Shown in pieces: positions 1-8,525 of a stretch of DNA of 25,832 nt (position 1 is the first letter of the stretch; every line of letters starts with the position of its first letter). The DNA comes from Microcystis aeruginosa W13-11. GTDB lineage: Bacteria > Cyanobacteriota > Cyanobacteriia > Cyanobacteriales > Microcystaceae. The position numbers were made by a program, and so were the translations under genes. The notes below the pieces were generated by a model. That model ran no database searches. It worked only from the letters and a program-made list of their open reading frames with translations, and was not told where the DNA came from. The stretch is taken from contig JAADBR010000070.1 in the NCBI GenBank assembly GCA_009995705.1, positions 1 through 25,832 on the forward strand, in the 5' to 3' direction.

Positions 1-94
1 GCTCAACATATATTTTAAAGGTTGGCGGTCACTTTTCATTTTACCTGATAGTGATCGCTTTTACTTTTGATATTCTGATGGGAGAATGAAACAG

Positions 95-180
95 CCCTAC
101 CTTGATAAGGGGGGTGCGGATCCCCCCTGCCTCCCTTGATAAGGGGGGTTTCTGATAATTTTTAACGCCTACCTACTTAT
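95..180. repeat. Dispersed G-run repeat, copy A
   Basis: A unit reading CCTTGATAAGGGGGGT, then a CTGATAATTTTTAACGCC-like stretch, ending ACCTACTTA. A partial second head (CTTGATAAGGGGGGT, about 100–115) lies just before it. Related copies occur at about 7703–7764 and 7853–7910. The C-run/G-run pair can fold into a hairpin. The family is seen only by comparison within this window; its mobility is unknown. Positions 1–94 hold nothing else I recognise. Confidence 0.7.
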
Positions 181-196
181 GATGTTCACATAGTAG

Positions 197-233
197 AGAA
201 AAAGCCAAAAACCTCCGTTATACTTAACGGAGG
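197..233 (-). terminator. Intrinsic terminator of ilvB
   Basis: A perfect 9 bp stem (CCTCCGTTA at 212–220, TAACGGAGG at 225–233) with a 4 nt loop. Read on the minus strand it is followed by a T-rich run (TTTTTGGCTTTTT). It lies 26 bp past the stop codon of the acetolactate synthase gene, as expected for a rho-independent terminator. Confidence 0.85.
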
Positions 234-259
234 CTGGTTAATTAATTAACAATTTTTGG

Positions 260-2113
260 TTACAATTTCGCCCCACATTCAGGACAGAATTTATTATTCC
301 AACTGTTAACTGCACCGCAACTGGGACAATTGTGTATTTCACAACCCTCGGTGACAATTTTCGGTAAACCAATCATACGCGCATTACTTTGACCGGGGGC
401 GACCATGGGATAACAATTTTCGTCCTTAGTTACGATCGCATTGACCAAAACTGGACCATCATGGGCCAACATTTCGGCAATTTTTGCGGCTAATTCCTCT
501 CGATGGCGAATAGTAATCCCTTTGATGCCGTAAGCTTGGGCTAACAGTTCCACATCCGGCATTCCCACTTCCATATTGGAATTAGAATAACGTTCCCCAT
601 AGAAAGCTTCTTGCCATTGACGTACCATACCCTGCCAACCATTATTAATAATAATCGTCTTGGCATGAATATTAAATTGGGCTAGGGTGGCTAATTCCTG
701 TAGATTCATTTGGAAACTGGCATCACCACTAATACAGATGACCTCCTCATCGGGAATGGCCACCTTTACCCCCATCGCAGCCGGTAAACCGAAACCCATT
801 GTCCCCAATCCCGCGCTAGAAATCCAACGTCGGGGACCATTTTTGAGGAATTGGGCCGCCCACATCTGATGCTGGCCCACATCGGTGGTATAGTAGGCGT
901 GGGGTGCTTGACGACCCACCTCAACGATTACTTCTTGGGGGGAAAGTCTGCCTTCCGGTCGGGGTACTTGCAGGGGATAATCTTGCCGCCAGCGCTCGAT
1001 CTTGGCTAACCAGGCTTGGCTGCGATCGGGATTGGTGGGATAATCAAATTCTCTGGCTTTATGGAGCATTTGTTCTAAAACTACCCGCACATCCCCGACA
1101 ATCGGCACGTCAGGGGCGCGATTTTTGCCCACTTCGGCGGGGTCGATGTCCACATGGATGACCTTAGCTTTCGAGGCGAATTCTTCCAATTTCCCGGTTA
1201 CTCTGTCATCAAAACGAGCGCCGACTGCAATTAATAAATCACACTCGGTCACGGCAAAATTAGCGTAGGCGGTGCCGTGCATTCCTAACATTCCCACCGA
1301 GAGGGGATGATGTTCATCAAAAGCACCGATACCCATTAACGTGGTGGTGACGGGTAACTGAAAACGCTCGGCAAACTCGGCAATTTGGGCGTGGGCATTC
1401 GCTGAGATCGCACCTCCGCCAACGTAAAGTAAGGGTTTTTCGGCGGTTTCCAAGAGGTGTAAAGCGGCCTCGATTTGACGGCGATTACCCTTAACCGTGG
1501 GACGATAGCCGGTTAGTTTCACATCTCCCGGCTCGACGGGGACATAATCGCATGGTTCTAAACCGACATCTTTGGGAATATCGACTAAAACTGGCCCCGG
1601 TCGTCCTGTACTGGCGATATGGAAGGACTCAGCGACGATTCTCGCTACTTCGCGGGCATTTCTCGCCACATAGGAATGTTTAACAATCGGGAGAGTAATA
1701 CCATAAATATCGGTTTCTTGGAAAGCATCGGAACCGATGGCCGCCCGACTCACCTGACCAGTGATAATCACCATCGGGATGGAGTCCATGTGTGCGTTAG
1801 CAATGCCTGTCACCAAATTGGTCGCCCCGGGGCCGGAAGTACCGAAACAGACTCCCACTTTGCCGGTGGCCCTAGCGTAGGCATCGGCGGCATGGGCGGC
1901 CGCTTGTTCGTGGCGCACTAAGATATGTTGTAATTCTCCCCGTTCTTCAAAGCGGTAGAGTTCGTCATAGATGGGCAGGATCGCACCGCCGGGATAACCG
2001 AAGATGTGTTTAACGCCATGACGTTTGAGACTGTCCATCAAGGCATAAGCACCAGAACAACGCTGGGGAACCGTTGTTAAAGAGTCATTGGGCTTGGGAA
2101 GTGATAAAACCAC
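260..2113 (-). CDS. ilvB: Acetolactate synthase large subunit with C-terminal zinc ribbon
   Basis: Catalytic subunit of acetohydroxyacid synthase (ThDP, FAD, Mg), the first common step of branched-chain amino acid synthesis in the cytosol. Visible in the 617-residue product are [14 protein letters not shown] near 39, the RHEQ motif with the catalytic Glu69, [13 protein letters not shown] near 91, a central FAD-domain segment, and the ThDP motif GDASF (463–467) followed by NN (490–491). The start is GTG at 2113; it keeps the usual short N-terminal lead before [12 protein letters not shown]. The body ends near residue 585, but a tail adds Cys596/Cys599 and Cys610/Cys613 as two CxxC knuckles 10 residues apart, a zinc-ribbon pattern absent from classical enzymes such as E. 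coli IlvI. The gene stands alone, divergent from bioD; no small subunit (ilvH/ilvN) is in the window. Cyanobacteria often carry more than one large-subunit paralog, so ilvB versus ilvG naming is uncertain. Confidence 0.93.
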   Translation of the reverse strand: MVLSLPKPNDSLTTVPQRCSGAYALMDSLKRHGVKHIFGYPGGAILPIYDELYRFEERGELQHILVRHEQAAAHAADAYARATGKVGVCFGTSGPGATNLVTGIANAHMDSIPMVIITGQVSRAAIGSDAFQETDIYGITLPIVKHSYVARNAREVARIVAESFHIASTGRPGPVLVDIPKDVGLEPCDYVPVEPGDVKLTGYRPTVKGNRRQIEAALHLLETAEKPLLYVGGGAISANAHAQIAEFAERFQLPVTTTLMGIGAFDEHHPLSVGMLGMHGTAYANFAVTECDLLIAVGARFDDRVTGKLEEFASKAKVIHVDIDPAEVGKNRAPDVPIVGDVRVVLEQMLHKAREFDYPTNPDRSQAWLAKIERWRQDYPLQVPRPEGRLSPQEVIVEVGRQAPHAYYTTDVGQHQMWAAQFLKNGPRRWISSAGLGTMGFGLPAAMGVKVAIPDEEVICISGDASFQMNLQELATLAQFNIHAKTIIINNGWQGMVRQWQEAFYGERYSNSNMEVGMPDVELLAQAYGIKGITIRHREELAAKIAEMLAHDGPVLVNAIVTKDENCYPMVAPGQSNARMIGLPKIVTEGCEIHNCPSCGAVNSWNNKFCPECGAKL

Positions 2114-2350
2114 AGGGCAAACCGTCCAATTTCTAATGAGAGAGACAATTGCAATTCTGTTGCCTAGTATGCAACTGGAAAAATAGCAAAATTGATATCC
2201 TTATACATTTAGTGTATTCTATTTCACCTTTTTGGCAGCAGTTTTTTTTCTTTTTGCATCTTACCCATGCAATATCTGGGAAGTGGGGTGATGGGGATAA
2301 GATAATAAATATTGGTGATTTTACCTGATCTTAACTTGGCCCGGGAGTTT

Positions 2351-3025
2351 ATGAATAGTCTTTTGATTACGGCTACGGATACCGATGCGGGTAAAACCGT
2401 TGTCACCACTGCTTTAGTGGCTTATTGGCAAAAATACTATCCCTCCAAGGCCGTGGGGCTGATGAAATTAATGCAAACGGGCCAAGGCGATCGAGAATGG
2501 TATGAGGGTTTATTTCAGGGTCAATTAGAAATGATCACACCGCTGCAATATCAAGCTCCCTTAGCGCCTCCTGTGGCTGCTGATTTGGAAGGTCGAGATA
2601 TTCCTTTAGGGACGGTGTGGCAAGCTCTGCTAAACCTACAAAAAAGCCAAGATTTGGTTTTAATTGAGGGTTTAGGGGGTTTGGGTTGTCCTGTCACCCA
2701 CGAGCTAACTGTGGCGGATTTAGCGGCTCAATGGCGGTTAAAAACCCTTTTAGTGGTGCCAGTGAAATTGGGAGCGATTTCCCAAACGGTGGCTAATATT
2801 GCCCTAGCAGAGCAGAAAAAGGTGAATTTGGGCGGAATTATCCTTAATTGTCTCGAACCGCGCACGGAGACGGAAATAGAGCAGTTAACACCGATCGATT
2901 TAATTCAATCCTTGACTAATTGTCCAGTTTTAGGCGTTTTTCCCTTTATCGAAGATCGTCGGGATTTGGATAAGTTGGCCTCGGTGGTAGCTAGTTGGCC
3001 GGAAATTAAGCTGTCAAGCATTTAA
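2351..3025 (+). CDS. bioD: Dethiobiotin synthetase
   Basis: ATP-dependent carboxylation and ring closure of 7,8-diaminononanoate to dethiobiotin, the penultimate step of biotin synthesis, in the cytosol. From the ATG at 2351 the product has 224 residues, normal for BioD. The P-loop is [10 protein letters not shown] (7–16), followed by the KLMQTG segment that supplies the conserved substrate-contacting Lys, then LIEGLGG, equivalent to the acidic EGAGG loop of E. coli BioD, and [11 protein letters not shown] in the second half. An in-frame TTG at 2312 would add 13 residues, but the ATG is preferred because the family starts immediately before the first beta strand; a GGGAG lies just upstream. 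It is divergent from ilvB and convergent with the methyltransferase gene (43 bp gap). No other bio gene is nearby, which is common in cyanobacteria with scattered biotin genes. Confidence 0.93.
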   Translation: MNSLLITATDTDAGKTVVTTALVAYWQKYYPSKAVGLMKLMQTGQGDREWYEGLFQGQLEMITPLQYQAPLAPPVAADLEGRDIPLGTVWQALLNLQKSQDLVLIEGLGGLGCPVTHELTVADLAAQWRLKTLLVVPVKLGAISQTVANIALAEQKKVNLGGIILNCLEPRTETEIEQLTPIDLIQSLTNCPVLGVFPFIEDRRDLDKLASVVASWPEIKLSSI

Positions 3026-3068
3026 ATTGCTTGGGCAAGACGAGGCAAGAGGCAAAACGGAGAATAAA

Positions 3069-6000
3069 TTAGGGTAAGTCCAGATATTCTTGTTCTGTAA
3101 GCTCAAATTCTGGATCAATGATTTTTACCTCATTATAGGTGAGTTGATAGAGTTTGTAAACTAAGTGATCGATCTGCTTTTCTAATTCGCTTGTGTCAGC
3201 AGTAGGATCGTCTTTTTTTGCGGTGAGAATTTTGTCAACTAGAAAAACAATGTATTTGCAATTAATTGTATTATTGGCTACTACAAGAGGAATTTGTTCA
3301 ATAACACTGGGCTTTATTTCTGCAAAAATCTTGCCTTCTTGAGGATTTTTATTCATATAGTAAAAATTGAGTAATTTAGAATTTAGAAGAGCTAATAAAT
3401 ATTTTAAATTTATCGACTGCGATGTGATTATGAAGATAGAATTTTGACAATAAAATTTCTCATCATCATAACAACCTCTTATTTTGTCACTGGTCTGTCT
3501 GATTAATATTTTAGGACTCTCCATTTTGATCTGACTAGATGAATACATAAGGTTTTTACCATACTTAATATACTGAATATTTCTTGTGTCTATTGAATAA
3601 CTATTAATATTACTTCCCACAAGTAAAGGCTTCCAAGTTTCATCAATTGGAGTGTGAGAATGGTAAATTCTATTTTTGATCATTTCTTTTGTTTGTTTTG
3701 GAGAGCCATAGCCAGTTTGATAAGGTTTTATTCCCCAGATGATTTCACAGCATTCTTCAAATAAAACTCCTTGTAATTCAATTTTATTTATTAAATTAAT
3801 TGCCTTTATGTCAAATCCTATTATGACTCTACAAAACTTATCATTTATCCAGATTTTTTTAGAGATTAGATTTGTTTTTTTCTTTCCTTTTAAGTATTTT
3901 GTTGTCTTAATCTTTGTATTATTATCATCAATTAATTGCAAAATAATACTGCAACTTTCAACAGTAGCTTCTTCAAAGATACCATCTCCATAATCAACAA
4001 TCTCTAATATTTTATTTTCTAATAAAAACTTTCTAAATTCTTTTGCATTGTTAATAAGAGTCCAAGTATTGGGTATTATCAAAGAGATAAATGATTGTTC
4101 TTTGACTATGTTTTTACTAACCATAAAGAAGTATAAATATGTATCCTTGGTTTTACTAGCAACAATAGGAGAAAACTGATCATTTAGAGTTCTTTTTTCT
4201 GTTTCATTAAGATTTACTCCCCAAGGAGGATTCCCAATGACCACATCAAACCCAACAAAATCCCCGTCATCATTTAACACTTCGGGAAACTCAAACCGCC
4301 ATTCCAAAGCATTATCATACAGCCTACCGCTTTCAATATCTGCAATTTCAGCAGTTAGCTTATCAATCTCACTATTTAACTTAGTAACTTTTTTCTCCCG
4401 CGCTTTTTGCTCCGTCTTAGTCTCCTCAAACAATAAACCCTGATTTTCCAGATTATAAAGCTCCCCTTGTAATTGACGTAGCTTCACCTTCTTAGGATCA
4501 CCAATTAATAAATTAGCACTAAAACCAGCCTTAATCTTATCAATCAGCGTTTCCATCTGCCGCTTTTGTTCCTTATTTTCCGCGTTGCGATAAGTCTGTA
4601 CCGCATTGCGATATTGCTCAATACTAAACTTCTGCTTCTGTAAAACCTGTTTAACATCCACATCCAACCCAAACCGACTAATCAAAGAATTACCACACTT
4701 GATATTAATATCAATATTTGGCAAAGTTTCCAAGTTGCCATCCTCTCGATAATAAGCATTCTTTAAAAGCTCAATCCATAACCGCAAGCGACAAATCGTC
4801 ACCGAATTAGGGTTAATATCCACCCCAAATAAACACCCCTCAATAATCGTTTGTTTCTCATGAAATAAGGCTTGTTGTACCCGTTGCTTTTCTTTATTAT
4901 GGGGATGATAAGCAAATAAATTCCCCTCATCATCGTAAACCAGTAACTTATCATTTCGCACTTCCACCCGATAATCTTTTAGCGACTTACCCGAACTATC
5001 TAATAAAACCCGTAACTCACTCTTAATCGCGATTATCTCATTTAAAGCCGAAACTAAAAAATGTCCCGAACCCACCGCCGGATCACAAATCTTAAGACTA
5101 TTAATAATAGTATTCGCCTCTTTTTTATCCTCAATTCGTTCATATAAATCATCTAAAGTTTGACAATTCCAGCCTTTTACTTCATTAAACTTCTGTACAA
5201 TCGCTCGTCGTATCGTTTCCCGACACATATACATGGTAATAAAACTCGGTGTATAAAAAGAACCGTCCTTATAACCATTAATCTTTTCAAAAATTAACCC
5301 CAACACCGAAGCATTAATTAACTTTTCGCTATCTTCTTGAGGATTTTCTAACTCATCTCGATCAAATTTATAAGCATCCAAAAACTCAAACAAATAAGCT
5401 AAAGCATTCAACTCACCTACTCGCTTATTACCCTGATTATCTTTTAGCACCGTACCTGCAAAAATGGGTAAAGTTCGCTCCTGCAAATTGCCAATGACAA
5501 TCGTTTGATCTTCCGTCTCCGTTGGCACAAATAACGAACTATTTAAATAAGGTACATGAGCAAAAGTCGTTTTAACCTTAGCCTCGCGCTTATTTGTCTC
5601 CCCGGCTAACACATCAAAAAACAAACTATCGAGATCATTATAACTGGGAACTTTCGCCAAATTGAGAAAGGCAAAATCTCGATCGCCTTGATGATATTTA
5701 ATTAACTGCGCTTCCAATAATTTGAGAAACAAAACCCGATTAATCCAATTAATTGATAACCGCAACGCCACATTAAAAAGCCGTTCCTCATCTGTAGTTC
5801 CAAACTCTTCAGGATTTTTTAATTGTGCAATTTTATCTAAACTATCCAACCGACTAATCGCATTTTCAATCAGGGAACCATCACAGCGATCGCATTCTTT
5901 CATTCGTCCGATTAACTTCTTCCCTTTATCCTTAACTTCCGTCAAACCAATAATATACAAAAGCTCATTATAAAAAGGCTTATTTAAAGTATTACTATCA

Positions 6001-6701
6001 TTAACAAAAGGTAACTTAAGTAAATGCTCTGGCGAAAGAATCTTGTAAATATCCAGCAAATCTAAATTTTCCAGTTCTCGCAGATCAAAATGAGTAAACT
6101 TAATTTGCTCAATAACTTTAGTGATCGCTGGTTCGGCAATTTGTTGATAGAAAAAATCCGTTTTCGTACTACTCAGTCTCCCTTCTTCAAAATCGCAAAA
6201 CTGGTTAACTAGAGCCTTATTGGCAAAAAATAACTCCTCAAAAATCTTCCCATCAAAAATAAACCACTCATAAATATTTGTCACGATCAAGTGTTTAATC
6301 TCAAGATTTTTATCCGTCACCCTTTCGCGGAGAAAATATAAAACTAACTGCTGAAAAGCCTTAGTATTGAGATTATCCAGTCTTGGCATTTCTGCATTTA
6401 TTGTCCGAGTAGGTTTCTTCGTCTCAAGAATGACCCCCACTGGACTTTTAACATCCTGGTTATTATGAATCACCAGATCGATGCGCTCTTTTGTATTGAT
6501 AAAATAGCGATCAGTATAATAGGTATTTTTCAAAAAATCTATCAGCAAATTTTTATTAAACTCTTCAGACTTTTTGCTGTCACATTGCTCCAACAATCGC
6601 GTCAAATTAGCTTGAAAAACCTGAATTATTTCAGTATCAGGCTTGATTTTCAAGTACACCCGATTTAAGGCTTGCTTGAGTTCTCGCTTATTGACGATCA
6701 T
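3069..6701 (-). CDS. Type IIG restriction endonuclease/adenine methyltransferase (Eco57I-like)
   Basis: A 1210-residue single-chain restriction-modification enzyme that should both methylate adenine and cut DNA. The N-terminal PD-(D/E)XK nuclease signature is Asp75 (RIDLVIHN) with Glu93-Thr-Lys95 (ILETKKP), plus a QxxxY motif at 118–122. A helical connector follows. The N6-adenine methyltransferase core then shows GSFYTPSFI (480–488), motif I DPAVGSGHFL (540–549), FGVDINPNS (625–633), IKCGNSLI and the catalytic NPPW (824–827). A lysine/glutamate-rich, probably coiled-coil insert (about 740–790) precedes NPPW. The last ~330 residues (IIWGIKPYQTGYG, WKPLLVGSNI, QNSIFIIT, LLALLNSKLLNFYYMN) resemble a TaqI-type target-recognition domain, and are encoded in DNA visibly richer in A+T. 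No separate specificity or nuclease gene is beside it, consistent with a stand-alone enzyme. The start ATG has a GAGG 9 bp upstream. Target sequence unknown. Confidence 0.9.
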   Translation of the reverse strand: MIVNKRELKQALNRVYLKIKPDTEIIQVFQANLTRLLEQCDSKKSEEFNKNLLIDFLKNTYYTDRYFINTKERIDLVIHNNQDVKSPVGVILETKKPTRTINAEMPRLDNLNTKAFQQLVLYFLRERVTDKNLEIKHLIVTNIYEWFIFDGKIFEELFFANKALVNQFCDFEEGRLSSTKTDFFYQQIAEPAITKVIEQIKFTHFDLRELENLDLLDIYKILSPEHLLKLPFVNDSNTLNKPFYNELLYIIGLTEVKDKGKKLIGRMKECDRCDGSLIENAISRLDSLDKIAQLKNPEEFGTTDEERLFNVALRLSINWINRVLFLKLLEAQLIKYHQGDRDFAFLNLAKVPSYNDLDSLFFDVLAGETNKREAKVKTTFAHVPYLNSSLFVPTETEDQTIVIGNLQERTLPIFAGTVLKDNQGNKRVGELNALAYLFEFLDAYKFDRDELENPQEDSEKLINASVLGLIFEKINGYKDGSFYTPSFITMYMCRETIRRAIVQKFNEVKGWNCQTLDDLYERIEDKKEANTIINSLKICDPAVGSGHFLVSALNEIIAIKSELRVLLDSSGKSLKDYRVEVRNDKLLVYDDEGNLFAYHPHNKEKQRVQQALFHEKQTIIEGCLFGVDINPNSVTICRLRLWIELLKNAYYREDGNLETLPNIDINIKCGNSLISRFGLDVDVKQVLQKQKFSIEQYRNAVQTYRNAENKEQKRQMETLIDKIKAGFSANLLIGDPKKVKLRQLQGELYNLENQGLLFEETKTEQKAREKKVTKLNSEIDKLTAEIADIESGRLYDNALEWRFEFPEVLNDDGDFVGFDVVIGNPPWGVNLNETEKRTLNDQFSPIVASKTKDTYLYFFMVSKNIVKEQSFISLIIPNTWTLINNAKEFRKFLLENKILEIVDYGDGIFEEATVESCSIILQLIDDNNTKIKTTKYLKGKKKTNLISKKIWINDKFCRVIIGFDIKAINLINKIELQGVLFEECCEIIWGIKPYQTGYGSPKQTKEMIKNRIYHSHTPIDETWKPLLVGSNINSYSIDTRNIQYIKYGKNLMYSSSQIKMESPKILIRQTSDKIRGCYDDEKFYCQNSIFIITSQSINLKYLLALLNSKLLNFYYMNKNPQEGKIFAEIKPSVIEQIPLVVANNTINCKYIVFLVDKILTAKKDDPTADTSELEKQIDHLVYKLYQLTYNEVKIIDPEFELTEQEYLDLP

Positions 6702-6736
6702 AAAAGTTTACCTCTAGGAAACTACCGATTAATTTT

Positions 6737-6764
6737 ATTATAGCATTGCCAAATGATCGGTTAA
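6737..6764 (-). promoter_or_regulatory. Candidate promoter of the type IIG gene
   Basis: On the minus strand TTAACC (6759–6764) and a perfect TATAAT (6737–6742) are separated by 16 bp, 35 bp upstream of the start codon. The -10 is consensus and the -35 weak. A purely sequence-based call. Confidence 0.5.
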
Positions 6765-6840
6765 AATAGAAGAACAAAAGTTGCAATCGAGGTCAATCTG
6801 TCGAAGCGAGGAATTTTTAACAGCAATGGGTCAAGAATCT

Positions 6841-6864
6841 CCCGTCACAGCCTAGCTTGACGGG
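6841..6864 (-). terminator. Hairpin behind the DUF1995 gene, possible terminator
   Basis: CCCGTCA (6841–6847) pairs with TGACGGG (6858–6864) around a 10 nt loop, 10 bp past the DUF1995 stop codon. On the minus strand it is followed by AGATTCTTGACC, with no real T-run, so efficient rho-independent termination is doubtful. It could be a repeat fragment. Confidence 0.4.
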
Positions 6865-6874
6865 GGGCAGTATG

Positions 6875-7618
6875 TCACTGTTGCAATGCTTTTAAGAAGC
6901 GTCCCATAGTGGCAAATAAACCGGACTTTTTAGCTTTGTTAGCAGGATTAGAACTATCCTTAGGATTATTACTAGAGGCTTTCAGAATCAAGTTTTCTAA
7001 AGCTTCGCCCATGGGTTTAGTGGATTGTTCAGAAATTAACTCGTAGCCGTCTTCTTTTTCTAGCCAAACTTGCCACAAGGAAGGATAGGAACGATAAACG
7101 ATCGCTGATTCCAAGGGACGAAAATAATAACAACTTTCTAGGATACTTAAAAATCTTTCTCGCAATTGTCGGGCTGCGTAACCGATACCCACCACCGATA
7201 CATCTTCTAATTGAGGAATCAGAAGAACCACGGGGCGTTCTTCGGCAAGGTAACAGAGTTTTTCTACGGAATTAATCTCCACCGAGGAGGGACAAACAAC
7301 TAAAAAAGCTTCATCTTCGGGCTTAATTTTGTCTTCGACGGGAATAAAACGACTACCTAAATCTCCCAGTTGAAAAACTGTTTCTCCCCAATCCCGTCGA
7401 GCTAACATGGCGGCCCCAGTATCGGGAAAAATTACCCTTAAACCAGAACCATAACTGTCAAAAATAGAGGTAAAATCAAGGGCTAAAGCTTGTGCTTGTA
7501 GAGCAATTTCTGGGATAACTAATTCCACTTGTATGCGTCTAGCACCAGATTCTAGAGCCAGTTGGGTGGCGGCTTTCGCTTGCAGGATTGTTTCTTCTAG
7601 GGAATTGGGTAGGGTCAT
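6875..7618 (-). CDS. DUF1995 family protein
   Basis: A 247-residue protein of the DUF1995 family found in cyanobacteria and plastids. The N-terminal pattern (LPNSLEETILQAKAATQLAL, then RIQVELVIPEI and GSGLRVIFPDTGAAMLARRDW) and the central FLVVCPSSVEINSVEKL and RPVVLLIPQLED strands are typical. The plant member LPA3 helps photosystem II (CP43) assembly, so a photosynthetic role is possible by family but not shown here. No signal peptide or membrane segment is evident. The C-terminal tail is basic (about 225–240). The ATG is preceded within 1–2 bp by a heptamer repeat tract, so no Shine–Dalgarno site is visible. It stands alone between the restriction gene and a long repeat-rich gap. Confidence 0.8.
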   Translation of the reverse strand: MTLPNSLEETILQAKAATQLALESGARRIQVELVIPEIALQAQALALDFTSIFDSYGSGLRVIFPDTGAAMLARRDWGETVFQLGDLGSRFIPVEDKIKPEDEAFLVVCPSSVEINSVEKLCYLAEERPVVLLIPQLEDVSVVGIGYAARQLRERFLSILESCYYFRPLESAIVYRSYPSLWQVWLEKEDGYELISEQSTKPMGEALENLILKASSNNPKDSSNPANKAKKSGLFATMGRFLKALQQ

Positions 7619-7619
7619 T

Positions 7620-7661
7620 TCAGTTATCAGTTATCAGTGAGCAGTTATCAGTGAGCAGTTA
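7620..7661. repeat. Heptamer short tandem repeat, six units
   Basis: Exactly six 7 bp units of the form (T/G)CAGT(T/G)A. The tract ends one base from the start codon of the DUF1995 gene. It belongs to the cyanobacterial short-tandem-repeat (STRR-like) class; other tracts lie at 11237, 11793, 11876, 15858 and 16186. Confidence 0.85.
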
Positions 7662-7702
7662 AGTAAGTGGTTTCAATTAAATTGAAGATAGATTTTATCT
7701 TT

Positions 7703-7764
7703 GATCCCCCCTGTCCCCCTTGATAAGGGGGGTATCTGACAATTTTTAGCACCCATCTACTTCT
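7703..7764. repeat. Dispersed G-run repeat, copy B
   Basis: GATCCCCC, then CCTTGATAAGGGGGGTATCTG, then an AATTTTTAGCACCCATCTACTT-like end. It aligns to copy A (95–180) in order and orientation with a few substitutions. Confidence 0.7.
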
Positions 7765-7852
7765 CGGTTATCAGTGATTACCTCTGGTCGTCGGTGGCTT
7801 AAAATCAGAAAGATTTTAATTTTTATAAAAGGTGGGGTTGATTCATGAATGA

Positions 7853-7910
7853 ACCCTACCCTTAATAAGGGGGGCATCTGAAAGTTTGTTTTTAATACCT
7901 ACCTACTTAG
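7853..7910. repeat. Dispersed G-run repeat, copy C
   Basis: CCCTACCCTTAATAAGGGGGG, then CATCTGAAAG and an ATACCTACCTACTTA end. It ends exactly where the TA-flanked element at 7908 begins, suggesting that element was inserted at the end of this repeat copy. Confidence 0.65.
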
Positions 7911-8124
7911 GGCTTGCTGAATAAATGTGAAATGTAGGCAAGGTAAGGGTTTTATGGCTTTTCTCGTGAAACAGGTGCAAGATTTTGAGAGAATCGTGCT
8001 TCAAAACCTTGGGTCTTCATCGGCCCGCGTCCTGTAGGGGCGAAGCATTCGGATAGAAAATCTACGGTTTCACCGATAGGTTATTGCCCGAATGCTTCGC
8101 CCGTACTTTTTGCCGCAAACCCTA
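7908..8124. mobile_element. TA-flanked miniature element, 213 bp plus TA duplications
   Basis: Imperfect terminal repeats GGGCTTGCTGAATAAA (from 7910) and, reverse-complemented at the right end, GGGTTTGCGGCAAAAA (to 8122). TA lies on both sides, as expected for an IS630/Tc1-mariner-type target duplication. The ends match the element at 20551–20763. It contains no open reading frame of note and itself carries the shorter palindromic element at 8034–8106. Confidence 0.6.
8034..8106. mobile_element. 73 bp palindromic element nested in the 7908–8124 element
   Basis: Left end GTAGGGGCGAAGCATTCGG and right end CCGAATGCTTCGCCCGTAC are inverted repeats of about 18 bp around a ~34 bp centre. This is the shape of a miniature inverted-repeat element. 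The rest of the 7619–8247 gap (8125–8247) shows nothing I can name. Confidence 0.65.
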
Positions 8125-8247
8125 CTTAAGTTTAGATGAAGTATGACGACATCTGGCATCATCCCCAGCATTAAAATAAATCCTATAAAATACCTTTAGT
8201 TTTTAAGAAGAAGGTCGGTAATCGGGGCAAAGGTGAGGAGAGAAAGC

Positions 8248-8520
8248 TTAGGAAAGCTGATAGGAGCCGTGACGTTGGGCATAATAATCGAGAATTGTCG
8301 TGACCAAAGCGCGATCGCTTTCTTGAAAAGTCTCGGTATAGTTAATTTCTAGACTACCGATCTGACTTTGGTGATAATCGAATTGTCGGAACTGCTGGGG
8401 AGTGAGATGGGTTTCCACACCCTGAACCTGTTGTAAATGGCTGGCTAATTCTCGATAGATAGCCAACGGCATTTGGGGATAAATAATCGTTTGTTTTTGT
8501 TGAATAGCAATCGATCGCAC
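8248..8520 (-). CDS. Conserved-looking small hypothetical protein
   Basis: A 90-residue protein that I do not recognise. It is glutamine-rich with alternating helix/strand character: IYRELASHLQQVQGVETHL, LTPQQFRQFDYHQSQIGSL, then a terminal helix DRALVTTILDYYAQRHG. There is no signal peptide and no cysteine motif. Its start is 5 bp behind the stop codon of the lipoprotein gene, so the two are almost certainly co-transcribed and possibly translationally coupled. Coding is supported by the tight spacing and HIP1-containing, normal-looking codon use. The function cannot be inferred from the sequence. Confidence 0.65.
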   Translation of the reverse strand: MRSIAIQQKQTIIYPQMPLAIYRELASHLQQVQGVETHLTPQQFRQFDYHQSQIGSLEINYTETFQESDRALVTTILDYYAQRHGSYQLS

Positions 8521-8525
8521 GGGTT

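Noticed and set aside
687..1921. Several plus-strand open frames opposite the acetolactate synthase gene
   Set aside because: They are antisense shadows of a strongly conserved enzyme and show no family features or ribosome sites.
2224..2409. A 61-codon minus-strand frame between ilvB and bioD
   Set aside because: It overlaps the bioD start and P-loop and has no supporting features.
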